DNA from: Sphingosinicellaceae bacterium
GTDB lineage: Bacteria > Pseudomonadota > Alphaproteobacteria > Sphingomonadales > Sphingomonadaceae
Length of the DNA: 64,000 bases
Direction of reading: 5' to 3'
Assembly (NCBI GenBank): GCA_019285715.1
Contig: CP079108.1
Coordinates: forward strand, 3,921,001-3,985,000
Notes under the pieces: model-generated
Database searches by the model: none
Told to the model about the DNA's origin: nothing
The model's input: the letters and a program-made list of their open reading frames with translations, nothing else
In this document: positions 1 to 9,930 of the stretch, piece by piece
Position numbering within the stretch: position 1 is the stretch's first letter
How the letters are laid out: every line of letters begins with the position of its first letter
Program-made: the position numbers and the translations under genes

Positions 1-2
1 CG

Positions 3-2156
3 GACGCGTTCCTGGCGGAACTGGCGATGCTGACGCCGGGCGACCTGCTGGTCCACGCCGAGCACGGCATCGGGCGCTACGAGGGGCTGGTCGCGGTCGA
101 CATCGGCTCCCGCGACGCCCGCGCCCCGCACGACTGCGTCATGCTGAGCTACGACGGTGGCTCCAAATTGTACGTGCCGGTCGAGAACATCGACGTGCTC
201 AGCCGCTACGGGTCCGAGTCCGACGGCGTCGCGCTCGACCGCCTCGGTGGCGTGGCGTGGGCAGCGCGCAAGGGGCGCATGAAGCAGCGCATCCGCGAGA
301 TCGCGGGCGAGCTTATGGCGACCGCTGCGGCGCGGGCGCTGCGCGAGGCCGAGCCGGCGATCCCCGATCCACACGGCTATGCCGAGTTTACCGACCGCTT
401 TCCCTATTCAGAGACCGAGGACCAGCAGAACGCCATCGATGACGTGCTCGCCGACCTCGCCAGCGGCTCGCCGATGGACCGTCTGGTCTGCGGGGACGTC
501 GGCTTCGGCAAGACCGAGGTGGCGTTGCGCGCGGCCTATGCGGCGGCCTTGCAGGGCATGCAGGTCGCGGTGGTGTGCCCGACGACCTTGCTCGCCCGCC
601 AGCACTTCGCGGGCTTCCGCGAGCGCTTTCACGGCCTGCCGGTCGAGGTCCGCCAGCTGTCGCGCCTCGTCCCCGCCGGCGACGCCAAGACGACCCGCGA
701 GGGCCTGACCGACGGCACCGTCGACATCGTCATCGGCACCCATGCGCTGCTGGCCAAGTCGATCGAGTTCAAGCGGCTCGGCCTTGTCATCGTCGACGAG
801 GAGCAGCGCTTCGGGGTCACCCACAAGGAGCGGCTGAAGAATTTGAAGGTCGACGTCCACGTCCTGACGCTGACCGCGACACCGATCCCGCGGACGCTGC
901 AGATGGCGCTGACCGGGCTGCGCGAGTTGTCGATCATCGCGACCCCGCCGGTCGACCGGCTGGCGGTGCGCACCTACGTCATGCCGTGGGACCCGGTGGT
1001 GATGCGCGAGGCGCTGCTGCGCGAGCATTACCGCGGCGGGCAGAGCTTTTTCGTCACCCCCAAGATCGCCGACCTCGGCGACATCGAGCAGTTCCTGCGC
1101 GAGCAGGTGCCCGAGGTGAAGTACGTCACCGCCCACGGCCAGATGGCGCCGACCGAGGTCGAGGAGCGGATGAGCGCCTTCTACGACCGCAAGTACGACG
1201 TATTGCTGTCGACGACGATCATCGAGAGCGGGCTCGACATCCCCAGCGCCAACACGCTGATCGTCCACCGTGCCGACCGCTTCGGCCTGGCGCAATTGTA
1301 CCAGCTTCGGGGCCGCGTCGGGCGCGCCAAGATCCGCGCTTATGCGTACATGACGACGCCCGCCGACCAGCAGATCACCGAGACCGCCGAGAAGCGCCTG
1401 CACGTACTGTCGAGCCTCGATTCGCTCGGTGCGGGCTTCCAGCTGGCGAGCCACGACCTCGACATCCGCGGCGCCGGCAACCTGCTCGGCGACGAGCAGT
1501 CGGGGCATATCCGCGAGATCGGCTTCGAGCTTTACCAGTCGATGCTGGAGGATGCGATCATCGAGGCGCGCGCCGGGGCGGCCGGGGTCAAGCCGCCGCC
1601 GGAGGCGTTCTCGCCGTCGATCACCGTCGACGCGCCGATCCTGATCCCGGAGGACTATGTCCCCGACCTCAACCTGCGGATGGCGCTGTACCGCCGCATG
1701 AACGAGCTCGCCGACCGGTCGCAGGTGGATGGCTTCGCGGCCGAGTTGATCGATCGCTTCGGGCCGCTGCCGGAGGAAGTCTCGAACCTCGTGCAGGTCA
1801 TCGAGATCAAGCAGTTCTGCCTGCAGGCCCGCGTCGCCAAGCTCGAGGCCGGGCAGAAGGGCGCGCTGGTGACCTTCCAGAACAACGAGTTCGCCGAGCC
1901 CGCGGCGCTGCTCGACTATATCGCCCGGCTCGGCACACGGGCGAAGCTGCGCCCCGACCAGAAGGTCTTCATCGGCGGCGACTGGGGCTCGACGCGGTCG
2001 CGGCTCAATGGCGCGCTGAGCCTGGCGAAGGCATTGGCGCGGCTGGCGGCGGGCGTGACGGTAAAGCCGACTGCGGCTGTCGAGGCCCCCAAGGCCAAGC
2101 CGCTGCCGCCGCGACCGGCGGTGTTCAAGTCGAAGGGCGCCGTCGGGCGGCGCTGA
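3..2156 (+). CDS. mfd: Transcription-repair coupling factor Mfd, C-terminal part (cut by window edge)
   Basis: Mfd is a DNA translocase that displaces RNA polymerase stalled at lesions and recruits UvrA. The reading frame is open to the left edge, so the N-terminal UvrB-like part lies outside; about 717 of the usual ~1150 residues are present. Counting from the first Met (27), the CarD-like RNA-polymerase interaction domain starts at once (GDLLVHAEHGIGRYEG). Walker A is GDVGFGKTE near residue 156, Walker B is DEEQ near 257, and TATPIPRTLQ near 284 is the RecG/Mfd motif III. Motif VI lies in QLRGRVGR, and the TRCF C-terminal domain follows the helicase core. The C-terminal ~40 residues are Ala/Pro/Lys-rich and probably disordered. 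No operon partner is visible; the next gene runs the other way. Confidence 0.97.
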   Translation, partial: DAFLAELAMLTPGDLLVHAEHGIGRYEGLVAVDIGSRDARAPHDCVMLSYDGGSKLYVPVENIDVLSRYGSESDGVALDRLGGVAWAARKGRMKQRIREIAGELMATAAARALREAEPAIPDPHGYAEFTDRFPYSETEDQQNAIDDVLADLASGSPMDRLVCGDVGFGKTEVALRAAYAAALQGMQVAVVCPTTLLARQHFAGFRERFHGLPVEVRQLSRLVPAGDAKTTREGLTDGTVDIVIGTHALLAKSIEFKRLGLVIVDEEQRFGVTHKERLKNLKVDVHVLTLTATPIPRTLQMALTGLRELSIIATPPVDRLAVRTYVMPWDPVVMREALLREHYRGGQSFFVTPKIADLGDIEQFLREQVPEVKYVTAHGQMAPTEVEERMSAFYDRKYDVLLSTTIIESGLDIPSANTLIVHRADRFGLAQLYQLRGRVGRAKIRAYAYMTTPADQQITETAEKRLHVLSSLDSLGAGFQLASHDLDIRGAGNLLGDEQSGHIREIGFELYQSMLEDAIIEARAGAAGVKPPPEAFSPSITVDAPILIPEDYVPDLNLRMALYRRMNELADRSQVDGFAAELIDRFGPLPEEVSNLVQVIEIKQFCLQARVAKLEAGQKGALVTFQNNEFAEPAALLDYIARLGTRAKLRPDQKVFIGGDWGSTRSRLNGALSLAKALARLAAGVTVKPTAAVEAPKAKPLPPRPAVFKSKGAVGRR

Positions 2157-2360
2157 CCCTGGGTGCCGTCTCGGCCTCGGCATCAATCCACCCTTTAGTT
2201 GCGCGACCGTTGCGTTGCCCCCTGTCCTACAGGTTACCCATCTGGTACAATTTGCACAAGCCGAGCTAAAGCCCCTTGCTCTTTCTCATCGCTGGAATGC
2301 CGCCCCGAGTGCGTCGCACAATTTCTCGAAAACTCCGCGCGCAGCCTGAACACCGAATCT

Positions 2361-2380
2361 GAAAAACCCTTCGAGGGTGC
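2361..2380 (-). terminator. Possible Rho-independent terminator after the EAL gene
   Basis: Read on the minus strand this is a short hairpin with a 5-bp stem (ACCCT/AGGGT), a CGA loop and a run of five T. It sits about 65 bases past the stop of the EAL-domain gene. The stem is short, so the call is moderate. The rest of 2157-2443 shows no gene. Confidence 0.4.
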
Positions 2381-2443
2381 TTACTCTGTTGATTCTCGTT
2401 CATATTCGGGCTGCCCGATCCCGGTCTGCCACCGCCGAGACAG

Positions 2444-4240
2444 TCAGTCCGTGAGCACCCGTCCGACCGCATCTGCCTGCCACGCCTCGACAAAATCTGC
2501 CAGTTCCGCTCCCGGCATGGGTGCCGAGCACAGGAAGCCCTGGTACCAGTCGCAGCGCGCCGCGGTAACCAGCGCGAGGTCACCGGCGGTCTCGACGCCC
2601 TCCGCGACGACTCGGATGCCGAGTGCCCGGGCGAGCGCGACGACAACCCGTACGACGACCCGGTCGCGGCGCTGGCCCGCCAGGTCGCGCGTCAGCCGCT
2701 TGTCGAGCTTGAGCATGTCGAGCGGCAGCGACTTCAGGTAGGCGAGGCTCGAATAGCCGGTGCCGAAGTCGTCGAGCGCGATGCCGATGCCGCGCGCCCG
2801 CAGGTCGGCCAGCGTCGCCGCCGCCGCATCGAGGTTCTCGATCAGGTCGCTCTCGGTGATCTCGAGCACCAGGCGCCCGGGCGGAAAACCGCTCGCCGCG
2901 ATCGCGAGGCCGAGAATGTGGGCGAACTCGGGCTCGCGCAGGTCGCCGGCGGTGACGTTGACCGACAGTTGCAGGTCACCCAGCACCGCGGGCCACGCCG
3001 CCGCCTCGCGCAGCGCCTTGGCCCGGATCGAGGCACCGAAGGCGGTCGCGAACTCCGCGCTGGCGGCGGCCTCGAGCAGGGTCTCGGCGGACAGCGGCCC
3101 GAACACCGGGTGGCACCAGCGCACCAGCGCCTCGACCCCGGCGATCCGACCCTGCCCAGAGCGACCTTGTCCAGGGCTGCCGAGCGCGACCTGCGGCTGG
3201 TAGACGATGTCGAAGTCGTCCTCGGCGACGGCGCGGCGAAGGTCCGACTCGAGGTCGGCCAGCCGGGTCAGCGGATCGCCGCCTTCACCCGGACCGCGGA
3301 AAGTCTCGATCGCGCCGGGCGTGCCGGTACGGGCCTCCGCGAGCGCAGCCCGGGCGTGCCGGAACAGGCGCTCGGCACCGGCGGCGTCGCCACTGCCTTC
3401 GGCAACCGCGACACCGATGCGGACCGCGAGGTGGACGATCCGGGCATTCGAGGCGAACGGCGTCTCGAACGCGGCGACGATGCGCCGCGCCAGCGCGACC
3501 CCGTCGGCGACCGCCACGGGCCACGGCAGCACGACCGCGAACTCGGCACCCGCCATCCGCGCGACCAGCTGATCGCCGCCGCTGCCGTCCTTGCGGTCGC
3601 CCTCGCCGACGACCCGCGTCAGGCGCTCGGCGACCGCCTGGAGCAGGGCATCGGCAGCCGGCTGGCCGTGGGCCGCGTTGATCGCGGCAAAGCGCCCGAC
3701 CCCGATCAGCAGCAGCGCCGCCGCCGGGTCGCGCTCGCCGCCGAGCAAGCCGCGCAGCCAGCCGAGCGCATGATAGGCCGTCGCGAGACCGGTCAGCGGA
3801 TCGCGGTGCAGGTGCCCGTCGCCGCTCTCCTCGCCGCCGCCGACCGCCGACAGCCGCTCCGCAATGCGCTTGGCGAACCCGATGGCCTCGCCCAGTTCAT
3901 CCGCCCCGAAGGGCCCGACGAGCACCTGCGTTGCACCGGCGGCGCGCGCGGCCGCGACCGCGCCGACGTCGCCTCGTGCCACCAGCACCAGCATGACGCC
4001 GCGCCGCGCCTCGACGATGCCCGCAATCTCGTGCGCCGCCAGCATCGCGGCCGCCATCGCGCCCCGCGCATCGACGACCGCAACCGTCGCCGCCGACCGC
4101 ACCAGCGCCGCCGCCGCCGCCGCCGGGCGCTGGACGATCTCGGCCGGAATGCCACGCGCATCGAGCACGACGCCGAGATCGCGCGCATAGCGCGGCGCGA
4201 CGACGAATATCGAGGCTACGACCGGCGTCATCGCCTCCAA
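2444..4240 (-). CDS. Degenerate-GGDEF/EAL protein, likely c-di-GMP phosphodiesterase
   Basis: A 598-aa cytoplasmic protein with no signal peptide or membrane segment. Residues ~8-130 resemble a receiver-like fold without a clear phosphoacceptor. Residues ~145-305 are a GGDEF domain whose signature is reduced to AGAEF, so cyclase activity is unlikely. Residues ~335-590 are an EAL domain with its main catalytic set visible: EALVRW, the Asn of SVNVTAGD, the Glu of [15 protein letters not shown], the Lys of LKLDK, EGVET and the Gln of YQGF. This predicts c-di-GMP hydrolysis to pGpG, with the GGDEF part perhaps acting as a GTP sensor. The gene stands alone, divergent from moaA. Start chosen at the first Met (MEAMTP); an internal Met three codons later is possible. 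Confidence 0.9.
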   Translation of the reverse strand: MEAMTPVVASIFVVAPRYARDLGVVLDARGIPAEIVQRPAAAAAALVRSAATVAVVDARGAMAAAMLAAHEIAGIVEARRGVMLVLVARGDVGAVAAARAAGATQVLVGPFGADELGEAIGFAKRIAERLSAVGGGEESGDGHLHRDPLTGLATAYHALGWLRGLLGGERDPAAALLLIGVGRFAAINAAHGQPAADALLQAVAERLTRVVGEGDRKDGSGGDQLVARMAGAEFAVVLPWPVAVADGVALARRIVAAFETPFASNARIVHLAVRIGVAVAEGSGDAAGAERLFRHARAALAEARTGTPGAIETFRGPGEGGDPLTRLADLESDLRRAVAEDDFDIVYQPQVALGSPGQGRSGQGRIAGVEALVRWCHPVFGPLSAETLLEAAASAEFATAFGASIRAKALREAAAWPAVLGDLQLSVNVTAGDLREPEFAHILGLAIAASGFPPGRLVLEITESDLIENLDAAAATLADLRARGIGIALDDFGTGYSSLAYLKSLPLDMLKLDKRLTRDLAGQRRDRVVVRVVVALARALGIRVVAEGVETAGDLALVTAARCDWYQGFLCSAPMPGAELADFVEAWQADAVGRVLTD

Positions 4241-4363
4241 CTCGTTTCAGTTCGTTACTCCAGCATGACGATACAGATTAACCGCTGCCTCGACTACTCC
4301 CTCCCGCACTCCCGGCGCCGCAGTGGTGGACTTTCGACCGTCGCATCGCCACGTAGAGCAACG

Positions 4364-5407
4364 ATGCTTGCTGACCTCGCCCTCGCCACGCCCCCGACCC
4401 GCCCAGTCCCGCGGCGCCTCGTCGACCCGTTCGGGCGGCGCATCGATTATCTGCGCGTCTCGGTGACAGACCGCTGCGACTTCCGCTGCACCTATTGCAT
4501 GGCCGAGGACATGACCTTCCTGCCCAAGGCCGAGGTCCTCAGCCTGGAGGAGATCGACCGGCTGGCGAGCGCCTTTGTCCGGCGCGGCACCCGCAAGCTC
4601 CGCCTGACCGGCGGCGAGCCACTGGTCCGCCGCGGCATCGTCGACCTCGTCACCATGCTCGGCCGCCACCTTCGCACCGGCGATCTCGACGAGTTGACCC
4701 TGACCACCAACGGCTCGCAGCTCGCGCGCCACGCCGAGGGGCTGTTCGCCGCCGGCGTCCGCCGTATCAACGTCAGCCTCGACACACTCGACCCTGAAAA
4801 GTTCACCAGCGTGACGCGCTGGGGCCGCCTGCCGCAGGTGCTGGAGGGCATTGCCGCGGCAAAGGCGGCCGGACTCCACGTCCGCATCAACACGGTCGCG
4901 CTGGCGGGCATCAACGACCGCGAATTCGACGACCTGCTGCGCTGGACCGCAGCGAATGGCCACGACCTCGTGCTGATCGAGACGATGCCGCTCGGCGAGG
5001 TCGCGGAAGACCGCCTCGACCGCTACCTGCCGCTCAGCCAGGTCCGTCGCGACATCGAGAGCCGGTGGACGCTTATCGACCTGCCCGACTCGACCGGGGG
5101 GCCGGCGCGCTATTCCCGCGTCGCCGAGACCGGGCAGCGCATCGGCTTCATCACGCCGCTAACCCACGATTTCTGCGCGACCTGCAACCGCGTCCGCCTG
5201 ACCGTCACCGGCCAGCTGTTCCTGTGCCTCGGCCAGGACGCGTCCGCCGACCTGCGCTCAGTGATCCGCAGCAACGCGAACGACGCCGAGCTTGACCTCG
5301 CCCTCGACGCGGCGATCGCGATCAAGCCGCTCGGCCACGATTTCCGTATCGACCGGCGCGGCGCGGCACCCGCGGTCAAGCGCCACATGAGCGTCACCGG
5401 CGGATGA
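4364..5407 (+). CDS. moaA: GTP 3',8-cyclase MoaA (molybdenum cofactor biosynthesis)
   Basis: A radical SAM enzyme that converts GTP to 3',8-cyclo-GTP, the first step of molybdopterin synthesis. The 347-aa protein has the radical-SAM CxxxCxxC motif in CDFRCTYC, the GGEPLVR motif, a C-terminal second cluster CATCN followed 13 residues later by Cys (LFLCLGQ), and ends in Gly-Gly (SVTGG), the functional MoaA tail. The same frame stays open far upstream across the antisense EAL gene, but the Met at 4364 starts just before the conserved [20 protein letters not shown] region, so the upstream part is rejected. No other mo- gene is nearby. The NAD kinase gene follows 10 bases later and may be co-transcribed. 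Confidence 0.96.
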   Translation: MLADLALATPPTRPVPRRLVDPFGRRIDYLRVSVTDRCDFRCTYCMAEDMTFLPKAEVLSLEEIDRLASAFVRRGTRKLRLTGGEPLVRRGIVDLVTMLGRHLRTGDLDELTLTTNGSQLARHAEGLFAAGVRRINVSLDTLDPEKFTSVTRWGRLPQVLEGIAAAKAAGLHVRINTVALAGINDREFDDLLRWTAANGHDLVLIETMPLGEVAEDRLDRYLPLSQVRRDIESRWTLIDLPDSTGGPARYSRVAETGQRIGFITPLTHDFCATCNRVRLTVTGQLFLCLGQDASADLRSVIRSNANDAELDLALDAAIAIKPLGHDFRIDRRGAAPAVKRHMSVTGG

Positions 5408-5417
5408 GCAGCGCTCG

Positions 5418-6182
5418 GTGAAGCTCGCGCTGCTGGCCTCACCGACGCCTCAAGCCGAGGCCGCCGCGGTCGCGCTGCGCAGCCAGTACGACTGGGTCGC
5501 GATCGGCGATGCCGATGTCGTCGTGACGCTCGGCGGCGACGGCTTCCTGCTTCAGGTCCTCCACGCCGCGCTCGATGCGCGTGCGCCGCGCCCGGTGTTC
5601 GGCATGAACCTCGGCACCGTCGGCTTCCTGATGAACGAGTACCGCCCCGACGACCTCGTCGAGCGGGTCCGGGCCGCGCGCGCCTTCATCCTCCACCCGC
5701 TCAGCATGACCGCGACGACGGTCAGCGGCACGACGACGATCTCGCCCGCGATCAACGAGGTCTCGCTGCTCCGCGAGACGCGCCAGGCCGCCAAGATCGA
5801 GATCAGCATCGACGGCCGCGTCCGCATGGCCGAGCTGTCGTGCGACGGCGTGCTGGTCGCGACGCCCGCCGGCTCGACCGCCTACAACCTGTCGGCGAAC
5901 GGCCCGATCCTGCCGCTGCAGAGCGACCTGCTGGCGCTGACCCCGCTCAGCCCGTTCCGGCCGCGGCGCTGGCGGGGTGCGTTGCTGCCCCAGTCGAGCC
6001 GCATCGAGTTCCGCATGCTCGAGGCCGGCAAGCGCCCGGTCAGCGCCGTTGCCGACCAGCTCGAGGTTCGCGACGTCCAGCACGTCGCGGTGACCAGCGA
6101 CAAGTCGGTCTCGCTCGAGCTGCTGTTCGACCCGGACTACGCCCTCGATGACCGCATCGTCATGGAGCAGTTCCTGAGCTGA
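5418..6182 (+). CDS. nadK: NAD kinase
   Basis: Phosphorylates NAD to NADP using ATP or polyphosphate in the cytoplasm. The 254-aa protein carries the family motifs in order: GGDG in VTLGGDGFLLQ, then MNLGTVGFLMNE, NEVSLLRET, and the substrate-binding CDGVLVATPAGSTAYNLSA. The start is GTG at 5418; an ATG at 5404 is closed by a stop after five codons. The length matches short alphaproteobacterial NadK proteins (~250-260 aa). Confidence 0.96.
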   Translation: MKLALLASPTPQAEAAAVALRSQYDWVAIGDADVVVTLGGDGFLLQVLHAALDARAPRPVFGMNLGTVGFLMNEYRPDDLVERVRAARAFILHPLSMTATTVSGTTTISPAINEVSLLRETRQAAKIEISIDGRVRMAELSCDGVLVATPAGSTAYNLSANGPILPLQSDLLALTPLSPFRPRRWRGALLPQSSRIEFRMLEAGKRPVSAVADQLEVRDVQHVAVTSDKSVSLELLFDPDYALDDRIVMEQFLS

Positions 6183-6257
6183 GCGACATGCCGGCGGGCC
6201 ATGGCTGCATTATCCCTTGGCGCGCCCGGCAGGCGTTGCTATAGGCCCGCCTCCCAT

Positions 6258-6332
6258 TCCCTGGTAGCTCAGCGGTAGAGCGTTCGACTGTTAATCGAAA
6301 TGTCGTAGGTTCGAATCCTACCCGGGGAGCCA
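6258..6332 (+). tRNA. tRNA-Asn (GTT)
   Basis: A 75-nt cloverleaf with encoded CCA. The acceptor stem TCCCTGG pairs with CCGGGGA (one T-G wobble). The anticodon loop CTGTTAA gives GTT. The T arm is GTAGG-TTCGAAT-CCTAC. Confidence 0.97.
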
Positions 6333-6675
6333 TTCTTTTCTCATAAGATATGGGCTTTATTGAAGAATAGCTGACGGTTGGCGGTCTGCTCCCCTTTGCG
6401 AGCACCGACTGGGGAAACATTCAGGCCCTAGCTCGACAGACGAGGCTCGGCGACCCGCTCGAAGTTTGGTGTCTAAGCACGCGCATCTATTTCGACAGTA
6501 ACGACGCCGTGACTGGCTGCGGATGCGGCGCGTAATGCCGACCGTCGAGCTGTGATGGCGCAATTGGCGTTCTGCGTGATAGCGACGGCCTATCGCCCGA
6601 GCGCTGGCGGTCGGGATCGGCTTGAACGTCTGATGCCGAGCCCCTGACTTGACCTCATTCGACCGTCTCGAACCG
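6333..6675. other. Intergenic stretch after tRNA-Asn, no gene seen
   Basis: Between tRNA-Asn and the stop of xoxJ no reading frame has plausible codon use or start signals. The minus-strand frame crossing the tRNA is the familiar antisense-tRNA artefact. I see no clear terminator for either neighbour. Confidence 0.5.
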
Positions 6676-7515
6676 TCATCTGCGCGCGCTGACGGCGGCA
6701 ACTCGGGGGACGTTATACTCGTCCAGGATGTCACTGACCTCCGCTGCCTTGCTGGCGAGTATGCCTTCTACCTCCGACTGTACTGCGGGCGTGTTGCGGC
6801 GGACGCCCATCGAAATGTCATAGGCCATTGGCCAGTCTGGCCCGTCGAACTGCGGGGCGACGGGCTCGACGCGAAGCTTGACCCCACTTTTCGAGGCGAA
6901 ATAGCCGGCGAGCGGCCCCCAGACGACGGCGACGTCGACTTCGCCGTTCGCCACCGCGTCGATGATCGCGGCGGGCGGGTTGGGCTTGGCATAGTCGCCG
7001 TAAAGCATGAAGCCGCGGACGTTGTCGGTCATCCCGCGCCGCGAGAGCGCATGTGCAGGCGGGGTGTTCATCGCGTCGTTGCCGACCATCTGGACGCCGA
7101 CCTTGGCGTGCTGCAGGCGCGGGTCATCGAAGCTCAGACCGGCCAGCGGTTTGTCGGCGCGCGTGACGAACACGTAGGTCGAGCGGTAGTAGGGCTTGGT
7201 CGTGGTCACTGTGTCGACACCGGAGGCAACACCCGGCCAGATATCGCACTTGGCCTCGCCGAGCGTGTTGCGGACATAGCCCCGCCGCTGCGCCCACCAG
7301 ACATAGCTGATGTCGGCGTTCATCGACTTGGCCAGAAGCGCCGCGATACGGTTCTCGAAGCCCTCGCCGGCGCGGTTCGAGAACGGCAGGTTGTTGGGGT
7401 CGGCGCACACCGTGAGGACCCGGCGGCCGGTCGCTGCCGCCGGGGCCTCCGCACTCGCCATTCCTGCCGCCGCCGCTACCAACGCTGCGGCGACAACGGT
7501 CAGGCGGAGACGCAC
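6676..7515 (-). CDS. xoxJ: XoxJ-like periplasmic substrate-binding protein
   Basis: A 279-aa protein with an N-terminal signal peptide (RLRLTVVAAALVAAAAG, cleavage near SAEA) and the fold of extracellular solute-binding proteins. The motif CADPNNLPFSN is typical of the quinoprotein-dehydrogenase-associated MxaJ/XoxJ group. XoxJ proteins sit in the periplasm and are thought to help mature or bind XoxF. The start is a GTG whose first G is the last base of the xoxG stop (TAGTG), so the pair is translationally coupled. It is the last gene of xoxF-xoxG-xoxJ. Earlier in-frame Mets lie inside xoxG and are rejected. Confidence 0.9.
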   Translation of the reverse strand: MRLRLTVVAAALVAAAAGMASAEAPAAATGRRVLTVCADPNNLPFSNRAGEGFENRIAALLAKSMNADISYVWWAQRRGYVRNTLGEAKCDIWPGVASGVDTVTTTKPYYRSTYVFVTRADKPLAGLSFDDPRLQHAKVGVQMVGNDAMNTPPAHALSRRGMTDNVRGFMLYGDYAKPNPPAAIIDAVANGEVDVAVVWGPLAGYFASKSGVKLRVEPVAPQFDGPDWPMAYDISMGVRRNTPAVQSEVEGILASKAAEVSDILDEYNVPRVAAVSARR

Positions 7516-8039
7516 TACTGCGTCTCTACCGAGGCCGGTACAGGCGCCGGGTCCTGCGAGGGCGTGTTGTTCTTGATCGCCGCCAGCGTCGCGGGCAGCG
7601 ACATCGAGCGGACGTAGGTCGCGATCTTCCAGATATCGACGTCGGGGATCTTGCCGCCCCATTTGGGCATGCCGTTGGGCCGGCCCTCGACGATGGTGGC
7701 GTGGATGTCCTCAATGCGACCGCCGTAGATCCACTCTTCGTCCATCAGCGCCGGGCCCATGCCACCGCCTCCGTTGGAGTGGCAGCCGTTGCAGTTGTGT
7801 GACTGGTAGAGCGCTTTGCCCTCCATCACGACCGCCTTGCTGTCGAGATAGGGAAGCACCCGCGGATCGACCTGACCGACGGCAAGCCCGGGGTCGTGGA
7901 CCGGCGTGAAGCCCGGCTTGGACTTCATGTGGGTGACGGTCGTGGTCTCGGTCTTCGGAGACTTGTCGCAGGCGGCAAGTGTGAGCAGGGCGAGGACAGC
8001 AAGTCCGGGCCCGGCCTTAGCGAGGGAGTGAGAAAACAT
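7515..8039 (-). CDS. xoxG: XoxG-like c-type cytochrome, electron acceptor of XoxF
   Basis: A 174-aa mono-haem cytochrome c. The N-terminus MFSHSLAKAGPG..LTLAAC carries a lipobox-like LAAC, so the mature protein may be a lipoprotein facing the periplasm. The haem site is CNGCH (NCNGCHSNGGGGMGP) and MPKWGG probably supplies the axial Met. In xox operons this cytochrome takes electrons from the PQQ enzyme towards cytochrome oxidase. Its start overlaps the 3' end of xoxF by 23 bases, and its stop overlaps the xoxJ start, so the three genes form a tight operon. Confidence 0.9.
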   Translation of the reverse strand: MFSHSLAKAGPGLAVLALLTLAACDKSPKTETTTVTHMKSKPGFTPVHDPGLAVGQVDPRVLPYLDSKAVVMEGKALYQSHNCNGCHSNGGGGMGPALMDEEWIYGGRIEDIHATIVEGRPNGMPKWGGKIPDVDIWKIATYVRSMSLPATLAAIKNNTPSQDPAPVPASVETQ

Positions 8040-9930
8040 AAAGAGTCCCTCCAGCCTTGGTGTATTTGTCGAGGTCGGACATCGCGTTGACCATTCCCAG
8101 GGCGGCAGTGCCGTCACGCTTGTCGACTGGTCCCGAGACGACGGCGCCCGCCCAGCCGCCGACACCCGACAGCACCGCGATATACTGGTGGCCGTCGGGG
8201 CCCTTGTAGCTGATCGGCTGCCCGATGATGCCGCTGTCGGTCTTGAAGCTCCACAGCAGCTTGCCGGTCCTGGCGTCGACCGCCTTGAACAGGCCGTCCA
8301 TGGTTCCGTAGAAGACGATGTCACTGGCCGTGGCGACGGTGCCCGACCAGATCGGCAGCTCCTCCTTGATCGTCCACGCCGGCTTGCGCAGCACGGGGTT
8401 CCACGCCGACAATTGCCCGCGGTTACCGCCCGGACCGGGTTTCATGTGAACCTCGGCACCGACATAGGGCGTGCCGGAGATGTAGTTCACCTTCACGCTG
8501 AGCCAGTCCATGCACATGTTCTCGTGCGGGATGTACATCAGGCCCGTGCGCGGGCTGAACGAGCTTGGGTTCCAGTCCTTCGCACCCGATGCGGTCGGGC
8601 AGATGTTGCTGGTCCGGCGGTCCGGGGTGGTGCCCTTGTCGGGGTTCTTGATCAGGCGGCCGGTCTTCAGATCGACGCCCTTGCTCGAATTGGTCGGGCC
8701 GAACGGGTCGGCCGACAGCACCTGCCCGGTGATCCGGTCGATGACGTAGACGTAGCCGTTGCGATCGGGACGGACGAGCACCTTCCGCATCTTGCCGCCG
8801 AACGGCATGTCGAGGAGGATCTGCTCGTTGACGCCGTCGTAATCGTGCTCGTCGTGCGGCGACAGGCCGTAATACCACTTGGCCTGGCCGGTGTCGGGGT
8901 TGCGGGCGAAGATGCCCGCCGTCCACTTGTTGTCGCCGGGGCGCTGCTCGGCGTTCCACGGACCCGGGTTGCCGGTGCCGTTGTAGACTTGGTTGAGTTC
9001 GGGATCGTAGGTCATCCAGCCCCAGCCGGTGGCGCCACCGATCTTCCAGGCGTCCGTTGGCCAGGTCGAGACGCCAAGGTCCTTGCCCTTGTCCGAAGCG
9101 TAGAACGGCTTGAAGCTCGCGCCGATCAGCACGTCCTTGTCGGGACCGGTGCCGTGCGCCTTCCAGACCTGCTTGCCGGTCGCTTCATCGAGCGCGATCA
9201 TCCAGCCGCGGACGCCCATCTCGCCGCCGGAGTCGCCGACGTAGACCTTGCCGCGCGCCACCAGTGGCGCCATCGTCATGGTCTCGCCCTTGTTGATATC
9301 GCCCAGGCGCACCTTCCAAACGACCTTGCCGGTCTTGGCGTTGAGGGCGATCGTCTGCCCGTCGAGGGTATTGAAGATGTACTTGCCCTTGCTGACCGTG
9401 CCGCCGCGGTTGACGACATCGCAACAGGCGACGCCCTGCGCGGCGGGGAGCACGTCGGGCGTGTAGCTCCACACCGGCTTGCCGTCGCCCTTCTTCAGGT
9501 CGAACGCGAATACCAGGTTGGGGTAGGCGGTGACGACGTACATCATGCCGTCGGCGACGATCGGTGCTGCCTCCTGGCCCTTGGCGACGCCGAGCGGGAA
9601 GGTGAAGGCGGGCTTCAGCGTCGCGACGTTGGCGGCGGTGATCTCGGTCTGCGCGGAATAGCGGGTCGAGGCATAGTTCTTCGACGGCATGGTCCACTGG
9701 CCGTCGTCGACCGGCGCATTCGCCAGGCTCGGCGCGGTCTTGCCAGCGCTGGGCGTCGGCGGCGACAGCGCGCGGCCGATCTGGGCGGCGGTAAAGACCT
9801 CGGCGGCCGGCACCGGCGGCGACATCGTCTGCGCGCCGGCAGCCACCGGCATCGCGGCAAGCGCCAACAGGGCAGTGACGGCGTGCCGCTCGCCGGACCT
9901 CCAGCTCAGTCGCCGATTGGATACTGGCAT
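8017..9930 (-). CDS. xoxF: Lanthanide-dependent PQQ methanol dehydrogenase XoxF
   Basis: A 637-aa periplasmic quinoprotein that oxidises methanol (and often formaldehyde). A signal peptide ends near AAGAQ. The eight-bladed propeller family is clear from GTGNPGPWNAEQRPGDNKW, the vicinal disulfide CC in GVACCDVVNRGG, and repeated GKxxW blade motifs. The active-site segment reads HDYDGVNE: the second Asp of DYD is the extra lanthanide ligand of XoxF, which is Ala in calcium-dependent MxaF. The length is slightly above the ~600 typical because of a long N-terminal region. Start chosen at MPVSNRRL (9930); an in-frame Met 16 codons upstream (9978) would spoil the signal peptide. PQQ biosynthesis genes are not in this window. 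Confidence 0.95.
   Translation of the reverse strand: MPVSNRRLSWRSGERHAVTALLALAAMPVAAGAQTMSPPVPAAEVFTAAQIGRALSPPTPSAGKTAPSLANAPVDDGQWTMPSKNYASTRYSAQTEITAANVATLKPAFTFPLGVAKGQEAAPIVADGMMYVVTAYPNLVFAFDLKKGDGKPVWSYTPDVLPAAQGVACCDVVNRGGTVSKGKYIFNTLDGQTIALNAKTGKVVWKVRLGDINKGETMTMAPLVARGKVYVGDSGGEMGVRGWMIALDEATGKQVWKAHGTGPDKDVLIGASFKPFYASDKGKDLGVSTWPTDAWKIGGATGWGWMTYDPELNQVYNGTGNPGPWNAEQRPGDNKWTAGIFARNPDTGQAKWYYGLSPHDEHDYDGVNEQILLDMPFGGKMRKVLVRPDRNGYVYVIDRITGQVLSADPFGPTNSSKGVDLKTGRLIKNPDKGTTPDRRTSNICPTASGAKDWNPSSFSPRTGLMYIPHENMCMDWLSVKVNYISGTPYVGAEVHMKPGPGGNRGQLSAWNPVLRKPAWTIKEELPIWSGTVATASDIVFYGTMDGLFKAVDARTGKLLWSFKTDSGIIGQPISYKGPDGHQYIAVLSGVGGWAGAVVSGPVDKRDGTAALGMVNAMSDLDKYTKAGGTLYVFSLPR

Noticed and set aside
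408-2186. Long minus-strand frame opposite mfd
   Set aside because: A high-GC shadow of mfd; Arg/Asp/Leu-rich with no domain. Other long opposite-strand frames in the window were rejected likewise.
2918-4363. Long N-terminal extension of moaA
   Set aside because: It is antisense to the EAL gene and has no MoaA similarity; the true start is at 4364.
6160-6420. Minus-strand frame across tRNA-Asn
   Set aside because: It contains the well-known antisense-tRNA peptide RVGFEPTTF and is a common artefact, not a gene.
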